DNA of 64,000 nt. Source: Amborella trichopoda. Its lineage: Eukaryota; Streptophyta; Magnoliopsida; Amborellales; Amborellaceae. The stretch spans positions 3,401,468-3,465,467 of the forward strand of contig NW_006499883.1 in the NCBI RefSeq assembly GCF_000471905.2, given 5' to 3'. Below are positions 43,280-54,699 of this stretch, piece after piece (position 1 is the first letter of the stretch; every line of letters begins with the position of its first letter). The notes below the pieces were generated by a model, which was not told where the DNA came from, ran no database searches, and was given only the letters and a program-made list of their open reading frames with translations. The position numbers and the translations under genes were made by a program.

Positions 43280-45610
43280 TGATACAATTTCTCTCTCTAA
43301 AATTTTTCTCTCTCTCTAAAACTCAAAATTTGAGATAGGATATCTATAAAAATTTTGAAATAGTTTTTCTCTCTCTAAAATTTGATATGGTTTGTCTTTC
43401 TAAAATTTAATATACTTTCTATCCAAATTTTAAAATTTGAAATTGTCTATCTAAAAATTTTGAAATAATTTCTCTCTAGAAAATTTTTAGGTGCTTTACT
43501 CTCTAAAATTTAATATACTTTCTCTTTTTAAAATTTTAAGATACTTATCTCTAAAACTTAAAACTTGAGATAGTTCCCCTCCTCAATAATTTTTAGATAG
43601 TTTTTCTCTTCAAACATTTTTAAATAGATTCTCTCTCTAAAATATGGTATAGTTTTTCTCTCAAATTTTAAGATACTTTTTCTTTCTAAAAGCTAGCATT
43701 TGAGAAAATTTCTCTCTAAAAATTTTGCGATAGTTTCTTTTTCTAAAAAAATTTATGTATTTTCTCTCTCTAAATTTTGATATAGTTACTCTCTTAAATT
43801 TTAAGAAGCTTTCTCTCTCTCTAAAACTTCACGTTTGAGATAGTTTCTCTCTCTAAAATTTTAAAATAATTTATCTCTTTAAAATTTCATATAGTGTCTC
43901 TCTAAACTTTGATGTACTTTCTCTCTCTAAAGTTTAAAATTTGAGATACTTTCTCGCTCTAAAACTTAAATTTTGAGATAGTTTATCTCTCTAAATTTTT
44001 GTGAGATAGTTTCTCACTATAAAAATTTCATGTACTTTTTCCATTTAAAATTTTATATAGTTTATCTCTCTAAAATTTAATATACTTTCTATCCAAATTT
44101 TAAAATTTGAAATTGTCTATCTAAAAATTTTGAAATAATTTCTCTCTAGAAAATTTTTAGGTGCTTTACTCTCTAAAATTTAATATACTTTCTCTTTTTA
44201 AAATTTTAAGATACTTATCTCTAAAACTTAAAACTTGAGATAGTTCCCCTCCTCAATAATTTTTAGATAGTTTTTCTCTTCAAACACTTGTAAATAGATT
44301 CTCTCTCTAAAATATGGTATAGTTTTTTTCTCAAATTTTAAGATACTTTTTCTTTCTAAAAGCTAGCATTTGAGAAAATTTCTCTCTAAAAATTTTGCGA
44401 TAGTTTCTTTTTCTAAAAAAATTTATGTATTTTCTCTCTCTAAATTTTGATATAATTACTCTCTTAAATTTTAAAAAGCTTTCTCTCTCTCTAAAACTTC
44501 ATGTTTGAGATAGTTTCTCTCTCTAAAATTTTAAAATAATTTATCTCTTTAAAATTTCATATAGTGTCTCTCTAAACTTTGATGTACTTTCTCTCTCTAA
44601 AGTTTAAAATTTGAGATACTTTCTCGCTCTAAAACTTAAATTTTGAGATAGTTTATCTCTCTAAATTTTTGTGAGATAGTTTTTCACTATAAAAATTTCA
44701 TGTACTTTTTCCATTTAAAATTTTATATAGTTTATCTCTCTAAAATTTTAATATACTTTCTCTCTCTAAAACATAAATTTTGCGATAGTTTCTCTCTCCA
44801 AAATTTTGAGATAGTTTCTATCTCTAAAATTTTTAGGTATTTCCTCACTCTAAAAATTGATATAATTTCTATTTCTAAAATTTTAATATATTTTATCTTT
44901 CTAAAATTTATAATAGTTTCTCTCTAAAAGTTTAAGAATACTTTCTATCTCTACAATTTTAAGAATACTTTCTCTCTCTACAATTTTAAGAATACTTTCT
45001 CTCTCTAAAACTTAAGATTTGATATAGTTTTCCTCTCTAAAAAATTTGGAGATAGTTTCTATTTCTAAAAAATTTTAGGTACTCTCTCTAAATTTTGATA
45101 TAGTTTCTCTCTCTAAAAATTAAAATATGAGATTGTTTATCTCTCTAAAAATTTTGAAATAGTTTCTCCCTCTAAAAAATTGAGATTGTTTCTTTCTCTA
45201 AAAATTTGCATGTACTTTCTCTCTAAAATATGATAGTTTCTATCTAAAACTTAAAATTTGAGATAGTTTATCTCTCTAAAATTTGAGATAGTTTATCTCT
45301 CTAAAATTTTAAAGTAGTTTTTCTCTCTTAAAAATATTGGTATTTTCTCTCTCTCTAAAATTTTAACATATTTTCTCTCTAAAAGTTAAAATTTGAGATA
45401 GTTTCTCTCTCTAAAATTTTGAGATAGTTCATCTCTCTAAAAATATTTTGGTATTTTCTCTCTCTAAAATTTTAACATACTTTCTCTTTTTAAAATTTTA
45501 ACATTTTTTCTCTCTCTAAAAGTTAAAATTTGAGATAATTTTTCTCTATAAAATTTTTGAGATAGTTTATCTCTTTAAAAAATTTAAGTATTTTCTCCCT
45601 CTAAACTTTT
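43280..45610. repeat. Satellite array of TTTCTCTCTCTAAAATTTTGAGATAG-type units
   Basis: About 2.3 kb of degenerate 25-35 bp units combining TCTCTCTAAA, an AAATTT core and GAGATAGTTT. The short open frames in it are by-products. Confidence 0.9.
43401..44740. repeat. 670-bp higher-order tandem duplication within the satellite
   Basis: 43401-44070 and 44071-44740 are nearly identical at an exact 670-bp offset; I saw only a handful of substitutions. The rest of the array is far more diverged, so this duplication is recent. Confidence 0.9.
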
Positions 45611-45879
45611 AAAAGTTACCAAATGCTCCCTATGTTTCGGGTGGAGGGAGCCAATGAGCGAAATCCATGGGCCTTGGAAATGCAAAAATACAAGTTTTGG
45701 TGTGGAAATGAAATAATGGAAAAGTAGGTCTTACTTCCATGATTTTGATTGTCTTTATTTTAAGTATCGAAGTCATTAAACAATCTAAAAGGTGAATTTT
45801 AACCATATCCAAGATATTAGGAAGCCATGCCTTAAAATCCTTGTACTCAAATAAGCCCTAAAGGTATTTGAAACTAAAA

Positions 45880-46690
45880 GCTAAATTAAATTTAAGGTCA
45901 GATGATTCAAAAGGCACTTATAAATTTTTTTTTGTCACCCGACAAAAGATGTGATTTTCTTAAGATGATCCGAATAGCACAAATTTTAGTGAGGTCCAGC
46001 GGAACACCATATCCATTTTTATCCAGGGCCCAGATACTTTGAATGGTAAGACATCATGATGTGTACTATTATTGTGTCCTCATAATTATGTCCGTAAATT
46101 TTTCAATATTTCAAAATCTTAGAGAGAGAGATCATTAATATTCAATGGGTGGGTATTTCGTCTACAACATGTGCTAAAAGGTGTACAGGAACCCTTTAAT
46201 GGTTCAGATTGAACCATGCCCATCCAAGGGCCAATAATAAATCTCGTTTTTTATCTTTAATTTTTTATTAAAAATAATATCAATATGACATTTTTTTTAA
46301 GTTCATTTTTATAAGTAAAATTGAATAAAATTAACAAAAAATGTTTTGAATAAAAAATATTGACCAAAATAAATTTAAAGGTATTTGAGTAAATCTTATT
46401 TAAAATATTTTTTAATCATTTTTATTTACTTACCTTTATAAAATAAACCTACGTATGTTACACAAATAAAAATAAAAAATAAAATAAGAGACTACTTTTA
46501 AGCCGTTGGATATGAATGCTTTTCCATATTTAATCCCAACTCGCGGACAATAGGTTGACCTGTATTTTTTATTCTCATATTTTTATTTATCAACCCGTAG
46601 TAAGACCTTTAATTTCTTTCACTATCCAAATCTCCATGCTTTTTGCACCATGAACATAGCATTTGTTATGTGTTTCACACATGGTTAGTA
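45880..46690. repeat. Repeat R, copy 4
   Basis: Shares AGGCACTT, TTTTCAATATTTCAAAATCT, CCATCCAAGGGCCAATAA, AAGCCGTTGGATATGA and CACCATGAACATAGCATTTG with copies 1-3. Confidence 0.75.
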
Positions 46691-47166
46691 AGTTGGAGAA
46701 TAAGAAAATATCGGCCAATTGAAATATCGGTAATAAATGGGTTTTATTTCTAAATGTCAGAGGGAAAAATTGAGTAAAAAATATGAATTGCCAAAAAAAA
46801 CTACGGTGTCAAAGTTTGTGAAATATGCAGGCCAGTTGTATGTACCCTCTCCTACCCCCAAAGGGAAGGGCTAGTCGTACGCGCCCTCTTCTCCCCCAAA
46901 ATCTATGACAACTTGGTACCCTAAGAAGTTCCCTTCAAGTACACTCTTGTTTGCTCCCTCTCCTTATGCACAAGCTGGCGCTCGAGGCTAGAATCGAAGC
47001 AAGATTACCCCCCCCAACGCCAAAGAAACAACCCTTCCCTTCTTCAAACAGAGCCAAGCTTCCAAGGTCAACCCCGTGCTCCCTACTCCCAGGGAGCCAT
47101 GCTTTACCTGAATTAATTGACTTCGCACCAGTCTCCTGACTACTCACTAGTTTCCTGACTACTATA
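46691..47166. other. GC-richer unclassified DNA
   Basis: 46840-47150 is much less AT-rich than its surroundings and open on both strands (46951-47139 plus, 47147-46935 minus), but neither frame shows a motif. I could not assign a gene. Confidence 0.3.
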
Positions 47167-47452
47167 TGTTAGAATTTGTGGGAGCATAGAAGGGAGAGAG
47201 AATATTTACATGGTTCAGGTTGAACCCTTACGTCCACGGATCCAAAGCCCCAACCGGCTATGTTTATATCAATAAGTTCCTCTTTATATGAAGGACAATC
47301 ACACGATTAGAGGAGATAATTATGGTATGATAACTTGATGACCAAGTAACTTGGACTCTATCTTCTAGATACTTAACCTTTTCAAGAGATATATACATAT
47401 GCATCTATAATGATGTATATTAATATGAATCCAAGATATCTATATCCCAACA
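47167..47452 (-). repeat. TRIM 3' LTR
   Basis: TG...CA termini on both strands (TGTTAGAATT ... TCCCAACA). It lacks about 25 bp present in the partner LTR (near 47935-47958), so indels distinguish the two. Confidence 0.9.
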
Positions 47453-47461
47453 CTCCCCCTC
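47453..47461 (-). promoter_or_regulatory. TRIM polypurine tract
   Basis: Minus strand GAGGGGGAG immediately before the 3' LTR start TGTTGGG, the usual Copia arrangement. Confidence 0.85.
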
Positions 47462-47832
47462 AAACGCAAGATGCTTCGACACAAAGTAGCTCAAGTTTGA
47501 ACAATACTAAGTTACCAAAAAAAAAAGTCGCATGTTATCATGGTCTTCCAAGAAACAACCTTTCGTGGGCTCTCTACTTTCTTCTAGAGACTTTCTCTCT
47601 CTAAGGTCTTCCAAGAAACAACATTTCTTGAGCTCTCTGCTTTCTTCTCTGAAGAAATATTCAGCACTCGCTTCACATTGCCATCGTTCACAGGGAACCG
47701 TGGAATCACCATCACGTCTGTCTCCATCTTTTTACCAACTCGATCCTTGGACATCATAGGAGAATAAACGTCATGCTACTAATACATCAACAAGGATCGG
47801 TGGTTGCAGATGGTCTTGAAATTTCCCGATAT

Positions 47833-47846
47833 CAACTCTAATACCA
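47833..47846 (-). promoter_or_regulatory. TRIM primer-binding site
   Basis: Reverse complement reads TGGTATTAGAGTTG, one change from the Met-tRNA site TGGTATCAGAG, placed directly next to the 5' LTR. Confidence 0.85.
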
Positions 47847-48148
47847 TGTTAGAATTTGTGGGAGCATAGAAGGGAGAGAGAATATTTATGTGGTTCAGGC
47901 CGTACGTCCACAGATCCAAAGCCCCAACCGGCTATATTTTCATTATATTGGATAAATGTTTACATCAATAAGTTCATCTTTATATAAAGGACAATCACAT
48001 GATGAGAGGAGATAATAATGGTATGATAACTTTATGACCAAGTAACTTAGTCTCTATCTTCTAGATACCTAACTTTATTAAGAGATATATACATATACAT
48101 CCATAATAATATATATCAATATGAACCCAAGATATCTATATCCCAACA
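47847..48148 (-). repeat. TRIM 5' LTR
   Basis: Same termini. It carries an extra ATTTTCATTATATTGGATAA-like stretch relative to the 3' LTR. Several substitutions between the LTRs show the insertion is not recent. Confidence 0.9.
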
Positions 48149-48199
48149 CTATAATCCAAGATCTTAATTACTCAGTGCCAAAATGTATATGCTATGACG

Positions 48200-48440
48200 A
48201 GTTTGGATTTTTTTTTTTTTGAGGTAACTCAGCTGAGGCCCCTACCCTTTTTTTTTCTTCTTCAAATAGATTAGGGAGTTAGTTCTTTTTTTTTTTTTTT
48301 TTTTTTTTAGGTAGATTAGAGAGTTAGCTTCTTTTTTTTTTTTTTCAGATAGATTAGGGAGTTAGCTTTTCTGAAAGTGTCACTAGAATTGGAAACCACA
48401 ACGTAGTAACTAAATATGGGGGTGCAACCACCCTAACAAG
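48200..48440. repeat. T-run tandem repeat with GATTAGGGAGTTAG
   Basis: Three units of (T)n followed by AGGTAGATTAG(G/A)GAGTTAG, roughly 45-55 bp each (about 48268, 48310 and 48349). Confidence 0.8.
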
Positions 48441-48779
48441 CCCCTTTCCTAATGACGAGTTTGGATGCCCTAGTAGTTTTGCTCCTTAATAGATTAATTT
48501 GGAAATAAAGGTATATCAGGTTTCTCCAATAATAGCTTTGTGAGCATTTAATGGTGGTGTGGCACTTATAAGTAGAATTTTTAACAATTAATTAGAATTT
48601 GCAGTATGAAATTCTACATATCCACTTCAATTATTACACTTTCCTTTTTATCACTCTAACCAAGCTGGCATGATGCATGTACTTCGAACATATTTAAAAG
48701 CATAAGTCATTAGATGAAAAAAATATTATTATCACTTTAACCGAACTCCCTTGTTTATGGGAATATAGGGAAGAGAGAG

Positions 48780-48980
48780 AGAGAGTATGGAATATTTTTA
48801 ACAAAATTAATGAACAGGGAGACACCTACCACATATTGCTCTCATATTTATCATATTAATAAAATAGATAAGGATCTCATTGCTCCCAAATTTATAGGAT
48901 TATTGACATGAGCATTACATCGAACCTAGAAAGTAAATAAGCCATAAAGGAAGAGAGAGAGAGAGATACTTTTTTCTTTT
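48780..48980. repeat. Left copy of a repeat flanking the LINE
   Basis: Contains TATTAATAAAATAGATAAGG, ATCTCATTGCTCCCA and TAGAAAGTAAATAAGCCATA, then GA-runs. The same pieces occur at 50430-50760 on the other side of the LINE. Confidence 0.7.
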
Positions 48981-50400
48981 TGATAAATTTTAGCTAATTT
49001 TATTGATGTATATAAAAGAAATTATATCATCAGAAACGATAAAAGAGATAAGCGAAGCCCCGCCCTCAGCCAAAGAGTTTGCCTCCGTATACACATGGAT
49101 GAAAGAGATGGATATAAATTCTAGCATGTCAAAGATCTGAAGGCTCACCGCTTTGAGCTCCCAAAAAACTCGTAGCTCTTTATTACACCATCTTATGACA
49201 TTCATCGAGTTACTTTCAATCACACAACGGTTACCCAAACTTCTACTAATAAAACTCTTCAATCCATGTAAAAGAGCAAGCACCTCAGCATAATTTGTAG
49301 TGGCAACTCCTATGGGGTTGGCAAAGGTAAAAGTAACATTACCATTCCAATTTCGAAAGACCCCACCAATTCCAGCCACACCTGGATTACCTAAAGAATT
49401 ACTATTGAAGTTAAGTTTGAAACTCCATTGAACAAGTGAATTCCAGCCACCATCGCCATCGATCATGAAATGACATCCTATAGCAAGATTTAACCAAGAA
49501 AAGCCTATCACTTTCCAGCTCCCATACCATCTCATCTATCAAATTTCACGGAATATAAAGTTCATGCAAAGTCTCCATCAATGAACTTAATTGAAAGAAG
49601 AGTGTATCATTTATCCCATTATATTGGAGGTTCATGCAAAGTCTCCATCAACAAACTTAATTGAGAGAAGAGTGTATCATTTATCATGCTATATTGGAGG
49701 GTCACATTCCAAATAAGGTTCACTTTCCAAATAACCTGATTCCCTCTCACTTCTAAAATATCAGCCACCTAAGCATTGAGATTAGTCATTTTGTCAAGAA
49801 TTCCTAGAAAAACATATTTTAATGGACTATTTCCAAGCCATCTATGATGTCAAAATGAGATTTGATCACCATTTCCAACAGACCAACCCAAATAACCTGC
49901 AATCAAAGGTTTGCAATTAAAAATAGATATCCAAAAGATAGATTTGTTATTCCCTCTGCTACCCAAGATCCACATCCCTGCCTATTAATACCATATTTAG
50001 CGAAAAGACCTTAATACCATAACTGATCCTTAAAGTTAAAATTGCGCTACCACCATTTCTAAAGAAGGGCTTGATTGACACATTTAATTTTCCTTATCCC
50101 ATACCTCCTTCACTCTTCGAAGTACATACTGTATCCCAACTAAGGAGATGATACTTCCTAGCTTCCCTCTAAGAGCCCCATAAAATTTTTTGCATCATAC
50201 AGTCAATTTTCCTAGCAATTGAAGCCGGCATCTAAATAATAGACATTTCATAACTAGGGAGGTTTGCCAAATATGAACTCAAAAGAGTGGCTCTTCCACC
50301 CAAAGATAAAAATTTTGGCTTCCATAAATCTAACTTGACTTGAACTCTTTCCACCACTTTATCCCAAACTGATACTGAAAGCCTTGGCAAACCCAAATAA
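48980..50400 (-). pseudogene. 5'-truncated LINE: RT C-terminal part plus RNase H
   Basis: The minus-strand translation of 50400-50150 gives WDKVVERVQVKLDLWKPKFL, SLGGRATLLSSYLANLPSY and ARKIDCMMQKILWG, the zinc-binding/thumb region after RT in plant L1-type elements. The 49535-48990 segment is an open RNase H-like (RVT_3) domain: WSFKLNFNSNSLGNPGVAG, IGGVFRNWNGNVTFTFANP, NYAEVLALLHGLK, CVIESNSMNVI and VYTEANSLAEGGA. In the usual domain the first Asp lies in KLNFDG; here it is Asn, so the enzyme is dead. Stops and frameshifts lie between the two parts. The upstream RT and endonuclease are missing, as is typical for LINE insertions. Confidence 0.85.
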
Positions 50401-50409
50401 GTATTTCAT

Positions 50410-50760
50410 TGCTAAGGATACTTATTATTGATACTTACAATGTCAACAAAATAGATATAGATATCATTGCTCCATATTTACCATATCAACAAAATAGATA
50501 AAGATATCATCGCTTTTATATTTATGAGATTATAGAGAAGAGAGAGAGATTTACCATATCAATAAAATAATAGATAAGGATCTCATTGCTGCCATATTTA
50601 CAGGATTATAGGAAAAGAAGAGAGAGAGAGAGAGAGAGAGGCATTATTTTGTCCTTAAAAAAAAGAGCTTTAAATCCAACTTAGAAAGTAAATAAATCAT
50701 AAGGGAAGAGAGAGAGAGAGAGTACACATAAGGGAAGAGAGATAGAGAGAGTACGCATTA
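50410..50760. repeat. Right copy of the flanking repeat with (GA)n runs
   Basis: Three units of CCATATTTACCATATCAACAAAATAGATA-type sequence (about 50450, 50485 and 50545), then CTTAGAAAGTAAATAAATCA and GAGAGAGA tracts at 50620-50640 and 50707-50722. Confidence 0.7.
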
Positions 50761-51182
50761 TTTTCAATCTTCTAACTTATTTAACTAGAGGCTTTATTGA
50801 TTTATTTAACGGGAGGGTTTACAGAGATATATAGAGCTCTACATCAATTTTTATTCTTTAAATGCATACGTAAAGTGGGATTTTTTGGGGTAACTTCACG
50901 TATTATAAAAATAAAAATAAAATAAAATAAAATAAACTCAAAGATGCCGAATTGTATTCACATTCATTACTACTGTTAAAAATCCATAATAAAAAAATAT
51001 GCAAGCCATTTGAATAGAGAATAGAGTAAACACAAAATACTAAAAAAGCAAAGTATGATGGGGAAATCATTATTTCAAAAAAGAAACTTAGTCTCTGAAC
51101 CAATATAACAAAACCTAAAAAAAACTACTAAAAAAATAAAGAAACGAGAAATAAAAGAAAAACCAAATAGTAAAATGTGAGA

Positions 51183-51215
<33 letters not shown>

Positions 51216-51654
51216 TTTCATGTATTAAATTATCGTTCTTTCAATTATAACAAAGTAGTGTACGTTGGCTTCTCTCCGAGCCACTTTTCTCTCATTATCT
51301 TTTATAAGTTAGTATAACTAAAGCTTTTTTGTTATTAGTATGTTTCGTTTGTCTTTCATATTGTATGCATGTAATATGGTTTTAACAAAAAGAAAGCACA
51401 CAACATCTTAATCATATGGTATGGACTATTAGAAAGTTGTTTATTATAGTATTGCTTATTTTCATTCAATACCTAAGAAGTATCATCTTCATAGTTAGGG
51501 TACAATATTGTTGTCAATTGTTAATCATTATAAGTTGATCGGGTTACAGGAGGTTAATAGCCAAAAATAAAAAAGTACAGTTAGGGGAAATAGAGTCAAC
51601 ACCTTTGCTTAGATTATGCATAGCATATTGATGGATAGTGAGGTGACTCATAAG

Positions 51655-51655
51655 T

Positions 51656-51682
<27 letters not shown>
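51655..51682. repeat. (TA)n microsatellite
   Basis: About 14 TA units. 50760-51650 is AT-rich with (GA)n at 51180-51215 and no gene seen. Confidence 0.9.
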
Positions 51683-51686
<4 letters not shown>

Positions 51687-51878
51687 AAGTCATCATTGCT
51701 TATTTTATGGTTATGTACAACAAATATAATTCGACTATTTATAGATTAAGCACCATCTGCTAAGTTTCATGATATCTTCGTTGAATTCCCTCGAAGAAAG
51801 AAATGCCACGATGATGACTACATAAAAGCAAAAGCCAATACAAAACATGTCACTATCAAGTTCTTCTTCTTCTCCAAA

Positions 51879-51984
51879 ATGGGCTGAAAGATTGTGTCTC
51901 ATGTTTTCGGATGAAGAGAATGAAATTATGAATGGGCTGAAAGATTGTGTCTCATGTTTTTGGGTGAAGAGAGTAAAATTAAGT
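51879..51984. repeat. 53-bp tandem duplication
   Basis: ATGGGCTGAAAGATTGTGTC...GAAGAGA(A/G)T(G/A)AAATTA at 51879 and 51932, nearly identical. Confidence 0.85.
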
Positions 51985-52685
51985 TCAGATGATAGTTAGC
52001 AAGTGATAGACAACAATATATCTGCAAGTCAAAATACGATAATAAATAAGTTTTTGTCTAAAAATCTGAGGCAAAAAATATGGTGAGTAAAAAATTTGGC
52101 AAATTAAAACTCATGAATATTTCAATTTTGGCTAAAAAAATTGAGTTAAAATAAAATTTCAAATAGATATAAATAACATAAAATGAAAGAGTTATATTAT
52201 ATGTGTTGGGTGATGCATTCCTACTTTGCATTCCCAAGGCATAAACCATACTTCCCAAAGATATATATAAATGGTGATCCCTCTAACAAAATTAAAACCC
52301 ACAGTCTAAATATTTCCTTCCAAAAATTATCATTTTTAGTTTTAAAATTTATTTATTCTTAACATATTAATTATCTCAATGTTAGAATATATATTCCTTA
52401 AAACTTAGGGCCAAAATGCATTTCAAAAATGGATTATTAAGAGGGGGCACATTTCTACTATTTTGTCGAGGACTCGTAGAAATTGTGTCTTAAAATAAAA
52501 TGATGAAATGTCATGGATTGCTAACATTTAGTGTCATACTTGAATATCTTTTGTCTAAATTTTCATAACTACAATAACATGGTATGCTTCCTCTAATGTC
52601 GGGAGCAGACAATAAAAAGCAACTAAGAATAGTAAACAAACAAATTCAATGAAAATAATAAGAACAACAAGCCGAAGGTGTACAA

Positions 52686-52895
52686 TTGCTTAGAAAAAAA
52701 ACTCAACAAAAGATTGCACCAATAAGGAGGGGTGATTTAGTTCAAGTGGAAGGCTCTAAAAAGACAAATGAAATGCTCAAAGGGACATTAATAGAAGTAG
52801 TAAGAAGATATGTGGTGACTTGTGGTCTGACTAGAGGTATGACCCTTGATCGAACAAAAAGTTGGAGCAGGATTCGTGTATCTGATCCCAACTAA
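52686..52895 (+). CDS. Short unidentified ORF, basic
   Basis: An open stretch of 69 codons ending in TAA, in a 900-bp region without recognised repeats. Composition is protein-like (IAPIRRGDLVQVEGSKKT, RYVVTCGLTRGMTL, SWSRIRVSDPN) with many Lys/Arg. The first codon given is not ATG; the first in-frame ATG would be at MLKG (52770). No domain recognised. It could be a decayed exon or a fragment of a transposon-borne ORF. Confidence 0.25.
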   Translation: MLRKKTQQKIAPIRRGDLVQVEGSKKTNEMLKGTLIEVVRRYVVTCGLTRGMTLDRTKSWSRIRVSDPN

Positions 52896-53541
52896 TTAGG
52901 ATAAGACTAGGATGAGGATGATGATGATAGGATTACAGCCCACAAACTCAAAAATCCAAAAATATGAGTGTTCCATCCAATGAGAATTGAGCTTAGATGA
53001 TCCAATTATACCTCCTTATAAGGCAAACTCAAGGGAAGAGATGGAAGATGTAAGGAGCCGAGTTCAATTGCTTTCATTGAATCAACTCTTTTGTCTTCCC
53101 AATGGCCAAAAGACAATCTCCAAGAAACCCCCAAGGGTCCCCCTTGACCATTATCAAGTGGTTTCTTAAAAAACCCACCTAACTGGGATGAAGAGTCTGA
53201 CCCAGAAGAATTATTCAAGTTACCTTCTTCAAACATTCTCAAGTCAACTTAATAGGTAATCCCCCTTAAGCGGGAGGAAGGATTGAGAGAAGACGAACAC
53301 TCCCAAAAGATAGCAAGGGAAGGGGAATGCCTACGCCAATAGAGACATATTGTAACTAAGAAACTATGATTGATGATAAGACAAATCCCCACAATCAAAG
53401 AACCGCTAAGGGTGACCCCAACTACTGTTGGAATTATGAAATTTCAAGACCTTAAATTCAATACCCATTGTGCATTGGGAGCGAGTCAGAGAGGATGATT
53501 CTTGGTGGTCAGTGCACTGGGACCTAGGATCATAGATCTTG

Positions 53542-54207
53542 TGATGGAGGGAAAGAATAAATACAGAAAATTAATGCTAAAAACAAATGAAGGTTTAGAG
53601 AAAATACACTCTCTCAAAGATCTGCAAGCGAATAGACCACAAAATAATCTCTTCACGAGACCAAATTTTATTAACTCATTCACTCTGATTTACAATGAAG
53701 GGAAACCTCCCTTTAAATAGACTAAAAAAAGAAAAGATAAGCAAAAGGAAAAAAACCCTACACGCACTCTCTTATTTTATTTATCCCCCTATTTTTCCTC
53801 TCTTTAATTTTACGTACCAAAAGATTTGCTTCTGACGTTTTATCCAAAACTTCGTACATTCTATCCAAAGCTTCCTACGTTTTGATCCAATGCTTCCCAC
53901 ATTTTTATCCAAAGCTTCCCACGTTTTTTACCCAAAACCAACCTATTATTGAAAAGATAAAACTCTGCTTAGATTTAACCTTATCTTATTTACATTCCAA
54001 ACTAACTAACCCAATCGATACAAGATAAAAATAATCTAAATTCATGCCCTCCTAATTATCCTTGTGTACTCCCTTCTTATCAAAAGAAAAATTAAAAATA
54101 ACCCTAATAATCTTCCTTATTACATCATTGTCCCTTTCTTTCCCTCTTGGGTCCTACGACCCTTCTTGGCCCAGCCACGAACCATCGGTTCGGGCATGGC
54201 TTCATCC
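53542..54207 (-). repeat. Chromovirus 3' LTR
   Basis: Matches 58824-59501 throughout (AGAAAATTAATGCTAAAAAC, AATAATCTCTTCACGAGACC, CCATCGGTT(C/G)GGGCATGG). A long stretch of Arg/Pro-looking open frames is spurious. Confidence 0.9.
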
Positions 54208-54218
54208 TTCCCCCCTAG
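54208..54218 (-). promoter_or_regulatory. Chromovirus polypurine tract
   Basis: Minus strand AGGGGGGAAG directly before the 3' LTR (GATGAAGCCATGCCC). Confidence 0.8.
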
Positions 54219-54293
54219 TTGAAAGGAACTCGACTTCGACGAGTTGGCTTCAATATAGATGTGATATAAGTCTGGATCCACCTTTTTGAATTC

Positions 54294-54656
54294 TTACTTA
54301 GAAATCCAAGTGCTATCAAAGTATGACATGCCCTTCCATTTGACTAAAAATTTGTGATATGAACCCTTTTGAGTTTGAAAGCTTTCAGTCTTCAAAACTT
54401 GATCAATTTCCTCATCTTTCTTTCCCGGTAATTGCTTCATCATATCAATTACTTCTTTTTCAATTTCTAGAGGGTCTCTATGAAACTCAAATAAGTCAGC
54501 AACATTAAATATCGGGGAGATATCCAATGCCTTTGGTAATTCCACCTTATATGCATTATTTCCATGTTGCTTCAAAATGCGACAAGGGCCCACCTTCTTG
54601 GACTTGAGTTTAGTATATGTTCCCAATGAAAACCTTTGCTTTCTCAAATACATCAT
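54294..54656 (-). pseudogene. Chromovirus integrase C-terminus and chromodomain
   Basis: 121 codons. The first part (QRFSLGTYTKLKSKKVGPCR, YKVELPKALDISPIFNVADL) is the GPF/Y-like integrase tail. The end (SYHKFLVKWKGMSYFDSTWI) is a chromodomain core with the aromatic-rich VKWKG...STW pattern. Chromodomains steer integration to marked chromatin. The frame stops at 54294, shortly after the core. Confidence 0.85.
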
Positions 54657-54699
54657 TACTAACTCTCCCTCCTTGAGAATTTTCTCTCTTCTATGCTCA

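Larger units (their letters stand above)
43100..45860. mobile_element. Putative TIR element filled by a CTCTCTAAAATTT satellite
   Basis: The left edge AGGGCACGTTTGGATAGG and the reverse complement of the right edge (AGGGCTTATTTGAGTAC) are partly similar, and both continue with TCCTA(G/A)TATTTG-like sequence. AGGGCACGTTTGG is a familiar start of plant hAT/Harbinger-type MITEs. The element interrupts DNA between repeat R copies 3 and 4. A clean target duplication was not found, so the transposon call is tentative. Confidence 0.4.
47167..48148 (-). mobile_element. Complete TRIM (miniature Copia-type LTR retroelement)
   Basis: Two LTRs (286 and 302 bp) bound a 394-bp interior. The target duplication CTATA is perfect (47162-47166 and 48149-48153). 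Read on the minus strand: 5' LTR 48148-47847 starting TGTTGGGATATAGATATC, primer site TGGTATTAGAGTTG, interior, purine tract GAGGGGGAG, then the 3' LTR ending AATTCTAACA. This is the layout of terminal-repeat retrotransposons in miniature. The interior encodes no protein and contains a tandem duplication of about 60 bp (GGTCTTCCAAGAAACAACNT at 47542 and 47603). It needs enzymes in trans. Confidence 0.93.

Noticed and set aside
43280-45610. Short ORFs in the CTCTCTAAA array, e.g. 44700-44927
   Set aside because: Low-complexity satellite translation; no start context or conserved frame.
46935-47147. Overlapping ORFs on both strands in GC-richer DNA
   Set aside because: No domain, no conservation evidence; kept only as unclassified sequence.
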